Shown one piece after another: positions 38,205 to 48,056 of a stretch of DNA of 64,000 nucleotides. The first letter of the stretch is position 1. Each line of letters opens with the position of its first letter. Position numbers and translations under genes: made by a program. The notes beneath the pieces were generated by a model. That model was given only the letters and a program-made list of their open reading frames with translations, was not told where the DNA came from and searched no databases. The stretch is from Streptomyces albus subsp. chlorinus (GTDB lineage: Bacteria; Actinomycetota; Actinomycetes; Streptomycetales; Streptomycetaceae). The DNA lies in the NCBI RefSeq assembly GCF_013302895.1, contig NZ_VJOK01000001.1, positions 4,238,083 to 4,302,082 on the forward strand, read 5' to 3'.

Positions 38205-39893
38205 ATGGCGCGGGTGAGTACAGACGCACTGCCCGAGCCCACGTCCGAGAGCACCCGCAGGCTGCGCGAGGCCCTGAGGGAGGCGGGGTTCACCGCCGAC
38301 GGGCTTCTGGAGCTGCTCGGTGCCCCGGCCTACGCGGCGCTCGCCCGCGGCGAGACCGTCCCCGCCCTCCGCGCCACCCGGGGCACCGGTCCGCTGGAGA
38401 CGCTGGTGCGGCTCTTCCTGCTCCAGCAGCCGGTCCCCTACGAGCGGGCACGGGCGGCGCTGCCGGTGGAGGGGGCGCTGACCGACCGGTGGCTGGAGCG
38501 GGTGCCGCGGCAGCCTGCCGGGGCGGCCGGGATGGGTGGGACGGCCGGAACGGCCGGGACGACTGAGAGCGCTGAGGCGGCCGGTACAGGAGGGGCGTCC
38601 AGGGCGGGGGAAGCGGCCGGGGCGGGTGGGACGGCCACGGCTGGTGAGGCGGACCAGGGCGGTGCCTCTGCCGTGCGCGCCACCGTCGATGTGCGCCCCT
38701 ACAGCGGCCCCGAGGGCCAGGACTGGTGGGTCGTCAGCGATCTGGGCCGCGCCGTGGGCGGTGCCGGCGGGGCTGGCGGGCCGCAGGCCGTGCCCCGGCA
38801 GGACGTGGTCCTGGGGGTCGGCGGCGCCTCGACGACGCTGGCCGGGCTGATGGTCTCCACCCCGGTGGCGCGGGCGCTCGACCTGGGCACCGGTTCCGGC
38901 GTGCAGGCCCTGCACGCGAGCCGGTTCGCCACGCACGTCACCGCCACCGACCTCAATCCGCGGGCGCTCCGCTTCGCCCGGCTGACCCTCGCGCTGTCCG
39001 GGGCGGCCGAGCCCGACGTCCGGGAGGGCTCGCTGTTCGAGCCGGTGGCCGGCGAGGAGCCCTTCGACCTGATCGTCTCCAACCCGCCGTTCGTCATCTC
39101 GCCGGGCGCCCGCCTCACCTACCGTGACGGGGGCATGGCGGGCGACGACCTGTGCCGCACCCTCGTCCAGCAGGCGGCCCGCCACCTGGCCCCGGGCGGC
39201 TACTGCCAGCTGCTGGCCAACTGGGAGCACCGTGAGGGCGAGGACTGGCGCGACCGGGTCTCGGGGTGGGTGCCGCCGGGGTGCGACGCGTGGATCGTGC
39301 AGCGTGAGGAGCAGGACGTCACGCAGTACGCGGAGCTGTGGCTGCGGGACGCGGGGGACCACCTGAGGGACCCGGCCGGGTACGCGGCGCGGTACGACGC
39401 CTGGCTGGAGGAGTTCGCGGCGCGCGGCACCAAGGCCGTCGGGTTCGGCTGGATCACCCTGCGCCGTACCGACGCGGAGCGCCCCTCCGTGCTCGCCGAG
39501 GAGTGGCCGCACCCGGTCGAGCAGCCCCTGGGGGAGGTGATCCGCGCGCACTTCGAACGGCAGGACTTCCTGCGCCGTACGCACGACGGGGCGCTGCTGG
39601 AGCACCGTTTCCTCCTCGCGGACGAGGTCGTCCAGGAGCAGGTCGGCGCGCCGGGTGCGGAGGATCCGGAGTACGTGGTGCTGCGGCAGAACCGCGGGAT
39701 GCGGCGGGCCGTCACGGTGGACACGGTCGGCGCCGGGTTCGCCGGGGTGTGCGACGGGACGCTGAGCGCGGGGCGCATCCTTGAGGCGATCGGCCAGCTG
39801 CTGGGCGAGGACCTGGCCGGGCTGCGCGAGCGGACGCCGGAGTCGATCAGGCTGCTGGTCGAACAGGGGTTCCTGACGCCGGTGCTGGACTGA
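38205..39893 (+). CDS. Class I SAM-dependent methyltransferase with NPPF motif
   Basis: This 562-residue protein has an N-terminal helical domain (residues ~1-100, LREALREAGFTADGLLELLG), a low-complexity Gly/Ala/Thr insert (~105-150), then a Rossmann methyltransferase with motif I ALDLGTGSGVQALHAS and the acceptor motif LIVSNPPFVISPGA typical of N-methyltransferases acting on Gln or on bases in rRNA. The C-terminal third (from ~400) is an additional domain of unknown role. The start could be ATG 38205 or GTG 38214, with GGGAGAATG context; I used the former. Convergent with the DUF2752 gene. Confidence 0.8.
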   Translation: MARVSTDALPEPTSESTRRLREALREAGFTADGLLELLGAPAYAALARGETVPALRATRGTGPLETLVRLFLLQQPVPYERARAALPVEGALTDRWLERVPRQPAGAAGMGGTAGTAGTTESAEAAGTGGASRAGEAAGAGGTATAGEADQGGASAVRATVDVRPYSGPEGQDWWVVSDLGRAVGGAGGAGGPQAVPRQDVVLGVGGASTTLAGLMVSTPVARALDLGTGSGVQALHASRFATHVTATDLNPRALRFARLTLALSGAAEPDVREGSLFEPVAGEEPFDLIVSNPPFVISPGARLTYRDGGMAGDDLCRTLVQQAARHLAPGGYCQLLANWEHREGEDWRDRVSGWVPPGCDAWIVQREEQDVTQYAELWLRDAGDHLRDPAGYAARYDAWLEEFAARGTKAVGFGWITLRRTDAERPSVLAEEWPHPVEQPLGEVIRAHFERQDFLRRTHDGALLEHRFLLADEVVQEQVGAPGAEDPEYVVLRQNRGMRRAVTVDTVGAGFAGVCDGTLSAGRILEAIGQLLGEDLAGLRERTPESIRLLVEQGFLTPVLD

Positions 39894-39981
39894 GACCACT
39901 GAGATCCGGGCCGCAGGCCGGGTTCCGGTGCCTGGGAACCCGGACCGCGGGTCGGGTTCCGGTGCCGGGGCGGCCGGTGGG

Positions 39982-40407
39982 TCACAGCAGGTTGCGGGCC
40001 ACCGTCCAGGCGACGGCGCAGGCCAGCACGGCCGCCTTGCCCCGGGTGCCCATGCGTGGCGCGTAACGCCGGCCGCGAAGCCCGTCCCACAGCCAGCGGC
40101 CGGACAGGTAGACGGCGACCGGCAGGCCGACCGTCAGCAGGGCGGCGTTGTCGTGCAGCGCCCTGGCCAGGTCGCCGTGCAGGAGGTCGTAGGCCATACG
40201 GGTGCCGCCGCAGGCCGGGCACAGCAGCCCGGTGGCCCAGTTGAACGGGCACCGCGGCAGCCAGGCGCCCGGCGTGTGCGGGTCGGTGCCCCACAGGTAC
40301 CAGGCGCCGGCGAGACCCGCCGCCGCGGTGATCAGCGGTGGGGCAGCCGGATGGGAGAGGGTGGCACGGAGTCGGCCCACGGCAGCAGGGACGGTGTTTC
40401 TCGCCAT
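39982..40407 (-). CDS. DUF2752 membrane protein
   Basis: The 141-residue protein has three hydrophobic segments and the family signature CPFNWATGLLCPACGGTRMA followed by YDLLHGDLARALHDNAALL. The two CxxC-like cysteine groups at the membrane face are conserved in DUF2752. Function unknown. It is 54 bases downstream of the TM2-domain gene in the same orientation, probably one operon; this pairing is frequent in Streptomyces. Confidence 0.8.
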   Translation of the reverse strand: MARNTVPAAVGRLRATLSHPAAPPLITAAAGLAGAWYLWGTDPHTPGAWLPRCPFNWATGLLCPACGGTRMAYDLLHGDLARALHDNAALLTVGLPVAVYLSGRWLWDGLRGRRYAPRMGTRGKAAVLACAVAWTVARNLL

Positions 40408-40461
40408 GTGGCCCGTGCCTCCCCTCGTTCGCGCGACCCTCTCCCCGGGCTTGGTGCGGCG

Positions 40462-40863
40462 TCAGCCACGCAGGACGCGGCCGTCGCTGTCGGTGCGGCT
40501 GTCGCTGGTCAGGAAGAGGATGCCGTCGATCAGCGCCCAGATTCCCATGCCACCGCAGGTGAAGAGCTGGGCTATGCCCATGCCGACGTGGCCGGTGTAG
40601 AAGCGGCCGATGCCGAGGCTGCCGATGAAGAGCTGGAGCACACCGGCGACGATCTTCGACTTGTGGGAGAGCGGCCGCCCGTAGGGGTCGTAACCGTACG
40701 GGGCGTTCGGGTCGCCCGTGTACTGGCCGGGGACGGCGGCGCCCATCGGCTGCTGCTGCGGGTACCCGTAGCCGGGCTGGCCCGGCGGCGGGGACGGCTG
40801 GTTGTAGGGGTTCTGGCCCGGCTGCTGCGGGTAGCCGTAACCGGGCTGGTTCGGATGGGACAC
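40462..40863 (-). CDS. TM2-domain membrane protein with Gln/Pro/Tyr-rich N-terminus
   Basis: The 133-residue protein starts at GTG 40863 (GGAGG upstream) with repeats such as QPGYGYPQQPGQNPYNQP, then two transmembrane helices of the TM2 domain: KSKIVAGVLQLFIGSLGIGR and GIAQLFTCGGMGIWALIDGI. Its end (SDSRTDSDGRVLRG) is polar. TM2 proteins are small, of unknown function. It heads the small operon with the DUF2752 gene. Confidence 0.85.
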   Translation of the reverse strand: MSHPNQPGYGYPQQPGQNPYNQPSPPPGQPGYGYPQQQPMGAAVPGQYTGDPNAPYGYDPYGRPLSHKSKIVAGVLQLFIGSLGIGRFYTGHVGMGIAQLFTCGGMGIWALIDGILFLTSDSRTDSDGRVLRG

Positions 40864-41084
40864 AAGACCTCCGAGGTCGAGCGGTACCTGGTGATGTGCC
40901 CCCGACATGTTGCCAGAGCCGTCGGGCGGCGCCACGGCTGGTTGTCGGGTTACCGTTCGAGTGGCGTTGCGGACTTTTCCCGTTTGACATGGAGGCGGGA
41001 GGTACCGTCACACTCCGCAGCGACAGCGATGCGGTAAAGAACGAACAGACTGCACAGTCAGCCGACCGGAGAGAAGAGCAGAAG

Positions 41085-43940
41085 TTGTCCCCGACCCACG
41101 AGACAGCAAACGGCGGGCGCCGACTCGTGATCGTCGAGTCGCCTGCCAAGGCCAAGACGATCAAGGGCTATCTCGGCCCTGGTTACGTCGTCGAGGCCAG
41201 CGTCGGGCACATCCGCGACCTTCCCAACGGTGCGGCCGAGGTCCCCGCGAAGTACAAGGGTGAGCCGTGGGCCCGTCTGGGTGTGAACGTCGATCACGAC
41301 TTCGAGCCGCTGTATGTCGTCAACAGCGACAAGAAGGACCAGGTCAAGAAGCTCAAGGAGCTGCTGGCCGACTCCGACGAGCTGTACCTCGCCACTGACG
41401 AGGACCGCGAGGGCGAGGCCATCGCCTGGCACCTCCAGGAGGTGCTCAAGCCCAAGGTCCCGGTCAAGCGGATGGTCTTCCACGAGATCACCAAGGACGC
41501 GATCCAGAACGCCGTCCGCAATCCGCGCGGCCTCAACCAGCGGCTGGTCGACGCGCAGGAGACCCGCCGGATCCTCGACCGCCTGTACGGGTACGAGGTC
41601 TCCCCGGTGCTGTGGAAGAAGGTCATGCCCCGGCTGTCGGCCGGCCGCGTGCAGTCCGTGGCCACCCGGCTGGTGGTCGAGCGGGAGCGCGAGCGCATGG
41701 CGTTCCACTCCGCCGAGTACTGGGACCTGACCGGCACGTTCGCGACGGGGCAGGCGGGGGATGCCTCGACGGGAGCGGGCGCGGCGGGCGACCCGGCGAC
41801 CTTCGGCGCCCGGCTGACGACGGTGGACGGCCGCCGCGTCGCCCAGGGCCGTGACTTCGGCTCCGACGGGCGGCTCAAGGACCCGGCCGCGGTTCTCCAC
41901 CTCGACGAGCAGGCCGCCCGCACGCTGGCCGCGGCGCTGGAGGACACGGACTTCGCCGTCCGCTCCGTCGAGTCCAAGCCCTACCGCCGCTCCCCGTACG
42001 CGCCCTTCCGTACGACCACCCTCCAGCAGGAGGCGAGCCGCAAGCTCGGCTTCGGTGCCAAGGCCACGATGCAGGTGGCGCAGAAGCTGTATGAGAACGG
42101 CTTCATCACCTACATGCGTACGGACTCCACGACGCTCTCCGACACCGCGGTCTCCGCGGCGCGGGCCCAAGTCACGCAGCTGTACGGCGCCGACTACCTG
42201 CCGGACAAGCCGCGCACCTACGCCGGGAAGGTCAAGAACGCGCAGGAGGCGCACGAGGCGATCCGCCCCTCGGGCGACCGCTTCCGCACGCCCGCCGAGA
42301 CGGGGCTGACCGGCGACCAGTTCAAGCTGTACGAGCTGATCTGGAAGCGGACCGTCGCCTCCCAGATGAAGGACGCGGTCGGGCAGTCCGTCACCGTGAA
42401 GGTCGGCGGGCGCTCGTCGGACGGCCGGGACGCCGAGTTCAGCGCCACCGGCAAGATCATCACCTTCCACGGCTTCCTCAAGGCGTATGTCGAGGGCGCC
42501 GACGACCCGAACGCGGAGCTGGACGACCGCGAGCGGCGGCTGCCGCAGGTCGCCGAGGGCGACCCGCTGCGCGCCGCCGAGATGTCGGTGGACGGCCACG
42601 CCACCAAGCCCCCGGCCCGCTACACCGAGGCGACGCTCGTCAAGGAGCTGGAGGAGCGCGAGATCGGGCGCCCGTCCACCTACGCCTCGATCATCGGCAC
42701 GATCCTGGACAGGCGGTACGTCTTCAAGAAGGGCACCGCGCTGGTGCCGTCCTTCCTGAGCTTCGCCGTGGTCGGGCTGCTGGAGAAGCACTTCGGACGG
42801 CTGGTGGACTACGACTTCACCGCCAAGATGGAGGACGACCTCGACCGCATCGCCGCCGGGAACGCCGAGGCCATCCCGTGGCTGCGGCGCTTCTACTTCG
42901 GTGAGGGCGCGGGCGAGGCGGCGGCAGCCGCCGGCGAGGCCGCGGCGGCCGGCAACGGCGACGGCGACCACCTGGGCGGCCTGAAGGAGCTGGTCTCCGA
43001 CCTCGGCGCGATCGACGCCAAGGGCGTCTCCTCCTTCCCCGTCGGCGAGGGCATCACCCTGCGGGTGGGCCGGTACGGCCCGTACGTGGAGGGGCCCAGC
43101 GAGACGGAGGGCGAGCCGGGCCGGCGCGCGGACGTCCCCGACGACCTGCCGCCGGACGAGCTGACCGTCGAGTACGCCAAGGAGCTGCTGGCCAAGCCCA
43201 GCGGCGACTTCGAACTCGGGACCGACCCGGAGACGGGCCGGCCCATCGTCGCCCGGGACGGCCGGTACGGTCCGTACGTCACCGAGGTGCTGCCCGAGGG
43301 GACCCCGAAGACGGGCAAGAACGCGGTCAAGCCGCGGACGGCCTCGCTGTTCCGCTCGATGTCGCTGGACACGATCACGCTCGACGACGCGCTCAAGCTG
43401 CTGTCGCTGCCGCGGGTGGTCGGTGTCGACCCGGAGTCCGGGAACGAGATCACCGCCCAGAACGGCCGGTACGGCCCCTATCTGAAGAAGGGGACGGACT
43501 CGCGCTCGCTGGAGAGCGAGGAGCAGATCTTCTCCATCACCCTCGACCAGGCGCTGGAGATCTACTCCAAGCCCAAGCAGCGGGGGCGCGCGGCCGCCAA
43601 GCCGCCGCTCAAGGAGCTGGGGAACGACCCGGTCACGGACCGCCCCGTGGTGGTCAAGGACGGCCGCTTCGGGCCGTACGTCACGGACGGCGAGACCAAC
43701 GCCACCCTGCGGCGGGACGACGACCCGGAGACGATCACACCCGAGCGGGGCTTCGAACTGCTGGCGGAGAAGCGGGCGAAGGGGCCCGCGAAGAAGGGCG
43801 CCGCGAAGAAGAGCGCGGCGAAGAAGACCGCCGCCACGAAGACGGCTGCGAAGAAGGCGCCCGCCAAGAAGACCGCGGCGAAGAAGAGCGCGGCGAAGAA
43901 GGGGACTTCCGCCGCGAAGAAGAGCGCGGAGGGCAAATAG
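41085..43940 (+). CDS. topA: DNA topoisomerase I
   Basis: Type IA topoisomerase that relaxes negative supercoils. The TTG start at 41085 gives MSPTHETANGGRRLVIVESP, the N-terminus usual in Streptomyces (951 aa); longer frames upstream cross a probable promoter (TTGACA at 40984). The Toprim domain shows VIVESPAKAKTIKGYL and the acidic triad ATDEDREGEAIAWHL; the active-site Tyr is in GFITYMRTDSTTLS (~343). Four C-terminal repeats carry GRYGPYV-type motifs. The end is a Lys/Ala tail of repeated AKK units, as in other actinobacterial enzymes, where it raises DNA affinity and processivity. The gene begins ~220 bases after the divergent TM2 gene. Confidence 0.95.
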   Translation: MSPTHETANGGRRLVIVESPAKAKTIKGYLGPGYVVEASVGHIRDLPNGAAEVPAKYKGEPWARLGVNVDHDFEPLYVVNSDKKDQVKKLKELLADSDELYLATDEDREGEAIAWHLQEVLKPKVPVKRMVFHEITKDAIQNAVRNPRGLNQRLVDAQETRRILDRLYGYEVSPVLWKKVMPRLSAGRVQSVATRLVVERERERMAFHSAEYWDLTGTFATGQAGDASTGAGAAGDPATFGARLTTVDGRRVAQGRDFGSDGRLKDPAAVLHLDEQAARTLAAALEDTDFAVRSVESKPYRRSPYAPFRTTTLQQEASRKLGFGAKATMQVAQKLYENGFITYMRTDSTTLSDTAVSAARAQVTQLYGADYLPDKPRTYAGKVKNAQEAHEAIRPSGDRFRTPAETGLTGDQFKLYELIWKRTVASQMKDAVGQSVTVKVGGRSSDGRDAEFSATGKIITFHGFLKAYVEGADDPNAELDDRERRLPQVAEGDPLRAAEMSVDGHATKPPARYTEATLVKELEEREIGRPSTYASIIGTILDRRYVFKKGTALVPSFLSFAVVGLLEKHFGRLVDYDFTAKMEDDLDRIAAGNAEAIPWLRRFYFGEGAGEAAAAAGEAAAAGNGDGDHLGGLKELVSDLGAIDAKGVSSFPVGEGITLRVGRYGPYVEGPSETEGEPGRRADVPDDLPPDELTVEYAKELLAKPSGDFELGTDPETGRPIVARDGRYGPYVTEVLPEGTPKTGKNAVKPRTASLFRSMSLDTITLDDALKLLSLPRVVGVDPESGNEITAQNGRYGPYLKKGTDSRSLESEEQIFSITLDQALEIYSKPKQRGRAAAKPPLKELGNDPVTDRPVVVKDGRFGPYVTDGETNATLRRDDDPETITPERGFELLAEKRAKGPAKKGAAKKSAAKKTAATKTAAKKAPAKKTAAKKSAAKKGTSAAKKSAEGK

Positions 43941-44097
43941 CCCGCTGACGGGTGGGGTCCTGCTCGCTGACGGGTGAGGTTCCGGCGGCTCCCTCACACG
44001 TACGTCGGGGGCGCCGCGCGGTGGCCGCGGCGCTGGTGGCCATACAGATGTTCGGGTACGCGTCCGGTTGGCCCGTCCCTCCCTATACGCTGGCGGA

Positions 44098-47000
44098 ATG
44101 ATGTCTTCGCCCCCAACCGCTCCGGACGATTCCCTCGCGGCGGAATCCCGCGAGGGCGCCGTCACCGCGCTGTTGCGATTCCCGCCGTTGAGGCGGCTGT
44201 GGACGGCGCAGTTCACCAGTGGGATCGGCGACATGCTGGGCCTGCTGGTGCTGTTGTTGCTGGCGATGCAGGCGGCGGCCGTACGCGGCGTCGCGGGGGA
44301 CCCGGTCTTCGGCGGCGGCTACCGCGGAATGGCGTTCGTCGTCGCGGTCGTCTTCGGGCTGCGGCTGCTCGCCACGCTGCTGTTCGGCGCCGTCCTGCTG
44401 GGCCCGGTCTCCGCGCTGGTCAGCGGCGCCGGCACCAGGCCGGGTGCGAAGTCCGGCCCGGAACCCGGTGCCCTCTCCGGTGCGCGGCCGGGAGCCGCCC
44501 CGGGCCTGACGCCGGGCGCGGAGACCCAGGAGGGCGCCGGCGAAGGCACCGGCGCTCACGCGGGGGAGAACGCCGGAGAGGGCGCCGCCGAGGCGGACGC
44601 CGCACAGCGCCTGAAGCCGGGCGGCAAGCCGGGGACCGGCGCGCGTACCAAGGTGCTGGACCGGCGCTGGACGCTGTTCGGCGCCGACGTGCTGCGTGCC
44701 GCCGCCCTGATCCTGGCGCCGCTGTGGATCGACTGGACGCCCGGCAGCGCGTTCGCCCTGCTCCTGATCACCGTGTTCGTCACGGGCACCGCGGAGCGGA
44801 TCTCGACCGTGACGCGGGACAGCGCGGCGCCCGCGCTGCTGCCCGCCGGGCCGCCCGAGGGCGCGGCCGTCCGCCCGCTGCCCGACCGGCACGACGCGCT
44901 GCGGCGGCTGTGGCTGCGGTCCGGCTTCGTGGCGCTTCCGCTCGCCGCGGCCGGCCTCGTCGTCGTCACCCTGATCAGCAACCTGCTCGGCGTGGGGATC
45001 GACTGGTTCGGCTCCCACCAGGCCGCGCTCGCCTCCTACGTGGCGGCCGGGCTCTTCGCCGCCGGGGCGGCCATCGGCTACTTCCTCGAACTGCCGGACG
45101 CGCCCACCCCGCGCCCGCGCTCCCCCCTGGAGGGCCTGCGCAGGCCCCGGGCGGGCGCCGGAACCGACAAGGGCCGCACCGGCGCCGTCCCGCTGCTGGT
45201 CCTCGCGGGGGCCGCCCTCAGCGGTGCCGTCGCCGCGGCCGTCGCGCTTGCCCCGATGCACGCCGCCGACCTGGGCGGCGGACCCGTCGCCTTCGGACTG
45301 CTGACACTGATGCTGACCGGTGGCACCGTCGCCGGTATCCGCCTGGCACCGCACACGCTGCCCTCGCTCTCCCGGCGGCGGCTGCTCGCGCTGGTGACCG
45401 GGGCGACGGGCATCGCGCTGCTCGTCGCCGGACTGGTGGCCGACACCGCGACCGTCATCGCCCTGGCGCTGCTGGCCGGAGTGGGCGGCGGCATCGCGGC
45501 CAACACCCTGCACACCCTGCTCGACCAGGAGACCGAGGAGCCGCGCCGGGCCCGGACCACCGAGCACCTCCAGGCGGTCGTGCGCCTGTCGCTCGCCGTC
45601 TGCGCGGTGCTCGCCCCCGTGGTGGCCGCGCTGATCGGCCCGCACCGGGTGGAGAACGGCGCCTTCGTCTTCGACCACGGCGGTGCCTCGTTCACGCTGA
45701 TGCTCGTCGGGGCGCTGCTGCTGCCCGTCGGCGCGGTCCTGCTGGGACGCACCGACGACCGGCAGGGCGTACCCCTGCGCCGGGACCTGCTGGAGGCGTT
45801 CGGCGGCGGCCGGCCCCGCCACGCGCCCGCGGACGGCGGCTTCTTCCTCGTCCTGGAGGGCGGGGACGGCGCCGGCAAGTCCACCCAGGTCGAGGCGCTG
45901 GCCGACTGGATCAGGGCCAAGGGCCACGAGGTGGTCGTCACCAAGGAGCCCGGCGCCACGCCCGTGGGCAAGCGGCTGCGCTCGATCCTGCTGGACGTCT
46001 CCTCCTCCGGGCTCTCGCACCGCGCGGAGGCGCTGCTGTACGCCGCCGACCGCGCCGAGCACGTCGACACGGTCGTCCGCCCGGCGCTGGAACGCGGCGC
46101 GGTAGTCATCTCCGACCGGTACGTGGACTCCTCCGTCGCCTACCAGGGCGCCGGCCGCGACCTGTCGCCGGTGGAGGTCGCCCGCATCTCCCGCTGGGCC
46201 ACCGACGGGCTGGTGCCGCACCTGACCGTGCTGCTCGACGTGGCGCCCGAGACGGCCCGCGAACGCTTCACCGAGGCACCGGACCGCCTGGAGTCGGAGC
46301 CGACCGAGTTCCACCAGCGCGTACGCTCCGGCTTCCTCACCCTCGCCGCCGCCGACCCGGCCCGCTACCTGGTCGTCGACGGCGGCCAGGAACCGGAGGC
46401 CGTCACCACCGTCATCCGGCACCGCCTCGACCAGGTGCTGCCGCTCTCCGAGGCCGAGAAGAAGGCCCAGGAGGAGGCCAGGAAGCGGGCCGAGGAGGAG
46501 GCCCGCAAACGCGCGGAGGAAGAGGCCCGCCGCAAGGCCGAGGAGGAGCGCAAGGAGCGGGAACGCAAGGAGCAGCTGGAGAAGCTGCGCCGCGAGGAGG
46601 AGGAGCGCAAGCGCCGCGAGGCCGAACTGGAGCGCCAGCGCGAGGAGATCCGCCGCGCCGAGGAAGCCCGCAAGCAGGCCGAGGAGGCGCGCCGTATCGC
46701 CGAGGAGGAGCGCAAGCGCCGGGAGGCCGAACAGCGCGCCTACGAGGAGGAGCAGGAGCGGCTGCGCAAGCGCGCCGAGGAGGAGAAGCGGCTCCGCGCC
46801 GAGGCGGAGGAGCGCCGCCGCGAGCGCCAGCGCAGGGCCGAGGAGGCCCTGCTGCGCGCCGAGGAGGCCCGCAGGGCGGCCGAGGCGGAGGCCGCGGCGA
46901 AGGCGGCCGCGGAGGCCGAGAAGGCGGAACGGGCCGAAGCAGCCGAACGGGCCGCGGCGGCCGAACGCGCCGGGACCGCGGAGAAGGCCGCGCGGGCCGA

Positions 47001-47670
47001 GGGCGCGGCGGCGGCGAAGGCCGCCGGGACCGGGACCGCGGCGAGCGCAGGAGCCGCGGAGACCGGGGAAGCCGCTCGGACCTCGGAGGACGGGGAAGCC
47101 GGTCGGACCGTGGGGGCCGGGGACGCTGCTCGTACGGCGGAGGTTCCGGAGAATCCGGAGGTCCCGGGGACCGGGCAGGGCGAGCCGGTGGCCGGTGGTG
47201 CGGCGGCCGACGCGGCTGCCGCGGCCGAGTTGGCCGAGGCGGCCGAGGACGCCGCCGAGCCCGACGGCTCCGAGGCGGACACCGCCCAGATCCCGCAGGT
47301 GCCGGCCCCGTCGCCGGACGTGGAGGACACCACCCAGCTGCCCCGCCCCGAAGGCGTCTCCGCGGAGGAAGAGACCACGGTGCTGCCGCAGGTCTCCCCG
47401 GCCGAGGACGAGACGACCGTCCTGCCGAGGATCCCGGCCGACGAGGACGAGACGACGGTTCTGCCCCGCGTTTCCGAGGAGGGGGAAGAGGAGCGCACCC
47501 GCGAACTCCCCCAGGTCGCCCCGGACGCCTCCCGCCCCCGCCCTTCCTGGGCGGAGCCCGAGGACGGCGAGGACGGCGACGAGACGGCCCCCTCCCTCGC
47601 CGACGAGCTGCTGGGCCCGCACGAGGAGGAGCCGGACGAGGAGGACGGCCGGCGCCGCCGACGGGGCTGA
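44098..47670 (+). CDS. tmk: Thymidylate kinase fused to an MFS-like transporter domain and a coiled coil with TTVLP repeats
   Basis: This 1190-residue protein makes dTDP from dTMP. Residues 1-570 form an MFS-like membrane domain (WTAQFTSGIGDMLGLLVLLL and about ten more helices, with a Gly/Pro/Ala loop near 120-180). Residues ~580-785 are a complete dTMP kinase: P-loop LEGGDGAGKST, the DRY motif ISDRYVDSSVAYQGAGRDLS. From ~790 a long E/A/R/K coiled coil runs to ~970, then an Ala/Glu tail with four or five units like ETTVLPRIPADEDETTVLP. Such MFS-Tmk fusions are known in Streptomyces. The start is leaderless: TACGCT ends six bases before ATG 44098. A 19-bp hairpin follows. Confidence 0.9.
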   Translation: MMSSPPTAPDDSLAAESREGAVTALLRFPPLRRLWTAQFTSGIGDMLGLLVLLLLAMQAAAVRGVAGDPVFGGGYRGMAFVVAVVFGLRLLATLLFGAVLLGPVSALVSGAGTRPGAKSGPEPGALSGARPGAAPGLTPGAETQEGAGEGTGAHAGENAGEGAAEADAAQRLKPGGKPGTGARTKVLDRRWTLFGADVLRAAALILAPLWIDWTPGSAFALLLITVFVTGTAERISTVTRDSAAPALLPAGPPEGAAVRPLPDRHDALRRLWLRSGFVALPLAAAGLVVVTLISNLLGVGIDWFGSHQAALASYVAAGLFAAGAAIGYFLELPDAPTPRPRSPLEGLRRPRAGAGTDKGRTGAVPLLVLAGAALSGAVAAAVALAPMHAADLGGGPVAFGLLTLMLTGGTVAGIRLAPHTLPSLSRRRLLALVTGATGIALLVAGLVADTATVIALALLAGVGGGIAANTLHTLLDQETEEPRRARTTEHLQAVVRLSLAVCAVLAPVVAALIGPHRVENGAFVFDHGGASFTLMLVGALLLPVGAVLLGRTDDRQGVPLRRDLLEAFGGGRPRHAPADGGFFLVLEGGDGAGKSTQVEALADWIRAKGHEVVVTKEPGATPVGKRLRSILLDVSSSGLSHRAEALLYAADRAEHVDTVVRPALERGAVVISDRYVDSSVAYQGAGRDLSPVEVARISRWATDGLVPHLTVLLDVAPETARERFTEAPDRLESEPTEFHQRVRSGFLTLAAADPARYLVVDGGQEPEAVTTVIRHRLDQVLPLSEAEKKAQEEARKRAEEEARKRAEEEARRKAEEERKERERKEQLEKLRREEEERKRREAELERQREEIRRAEEARKQAEEARRIAEEERKRREAEQRAYEEEQERLRKRAEEEKRLRAEAEERRRERQRRAEEALLRAEEARRAAEAEAAAKAAAEAEKAERAEAAERAAAAERAGTAEKAARAEGAAAAKAAGTGTAASAGAAETGEAARTSEDGEAGRTVGAGDAARTAEVPENPEVPGTGQGEPVAGGAAADAAAAAELAEAAEDAAEPDGSEADTAQIPQVPAPSPDVEDTTQLPRPEGVSAEEETTVLPQVSPAEDETTVLPRIPADEDETTVLPRVSEEGEEERTRELPQVAPDASRPRPSWAEPEDGEDGDETAPSLADELLGPHEEEPDEEDGRRRRRG

Positions 47671-47709
47671 GGGGCGCGCTGACCGGGCGGACCGGTCAGG
47701 CGGCACGAC

Positions 47710-47753
47710 GGCCGGGGGGTCCCAAGGGCAGCGTCCCTTGGGACCCCCCGGCC
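47710..47753 (+). terminator. Strong terminator after tmk
   Basis: GGCCGGGGGGTCCCAAGGG (47710-47728) pairs with CCCTTGGGACCCCCCGGCC (47735-47753), a 19-bp stem with a six-base loop. Confidence 0.85.
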
Positions 47754-47839
47754 GTTCGGCACCGTTCGCCGGCACCGACGCGGCACGTCCGCCGGGACCG
47801 TCCGAACGCCGACGGGCGCGTCCCCCCGGGGGCGCCGTC

Positions 47840-47985
47840 TTCGTGCTGGGGTTGCCGGGGGTCGCGCGCCGTCTCCGTGCCGGGATCGCCGGGGTCGTTC
47901 GCACGCCGTCCCCCTTGCCGGGATCGCCGGGGGTCGTCCGCATCCCCGTGCCGGGCTCACCGGGACCGCCGGGGCGACGCGGCGG
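47840..47985. repeat. Imperfect tandem repeat between tmk and holB
   Basis: Four degenerate copies of a ~35-base unit of the type GTGCCGGGATCGCCGGGG-TCGT follow each other. No ORF with a ribosome site uses them. They fill most of the 47754-48056 gap ahead of the leaderless holB start. Confidence 0.55.
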
Positions 47986-48056
47986 CTGTCTTCCGCCGGC
48001 TACCGGCCCTCAGCCGGCGGCGTCGGTCTGTCACCCCCATCCCCGACAATGGGTCC

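Noticed and set aside
41058..47943. Very long minus-strand ORFs opposite topA and tmk
   Set aside because: They mirror the plus-strand genes codon for codon in a GC-rich background; composition is low-complexity Arg/Gly/Pro and no ribosome site fits.
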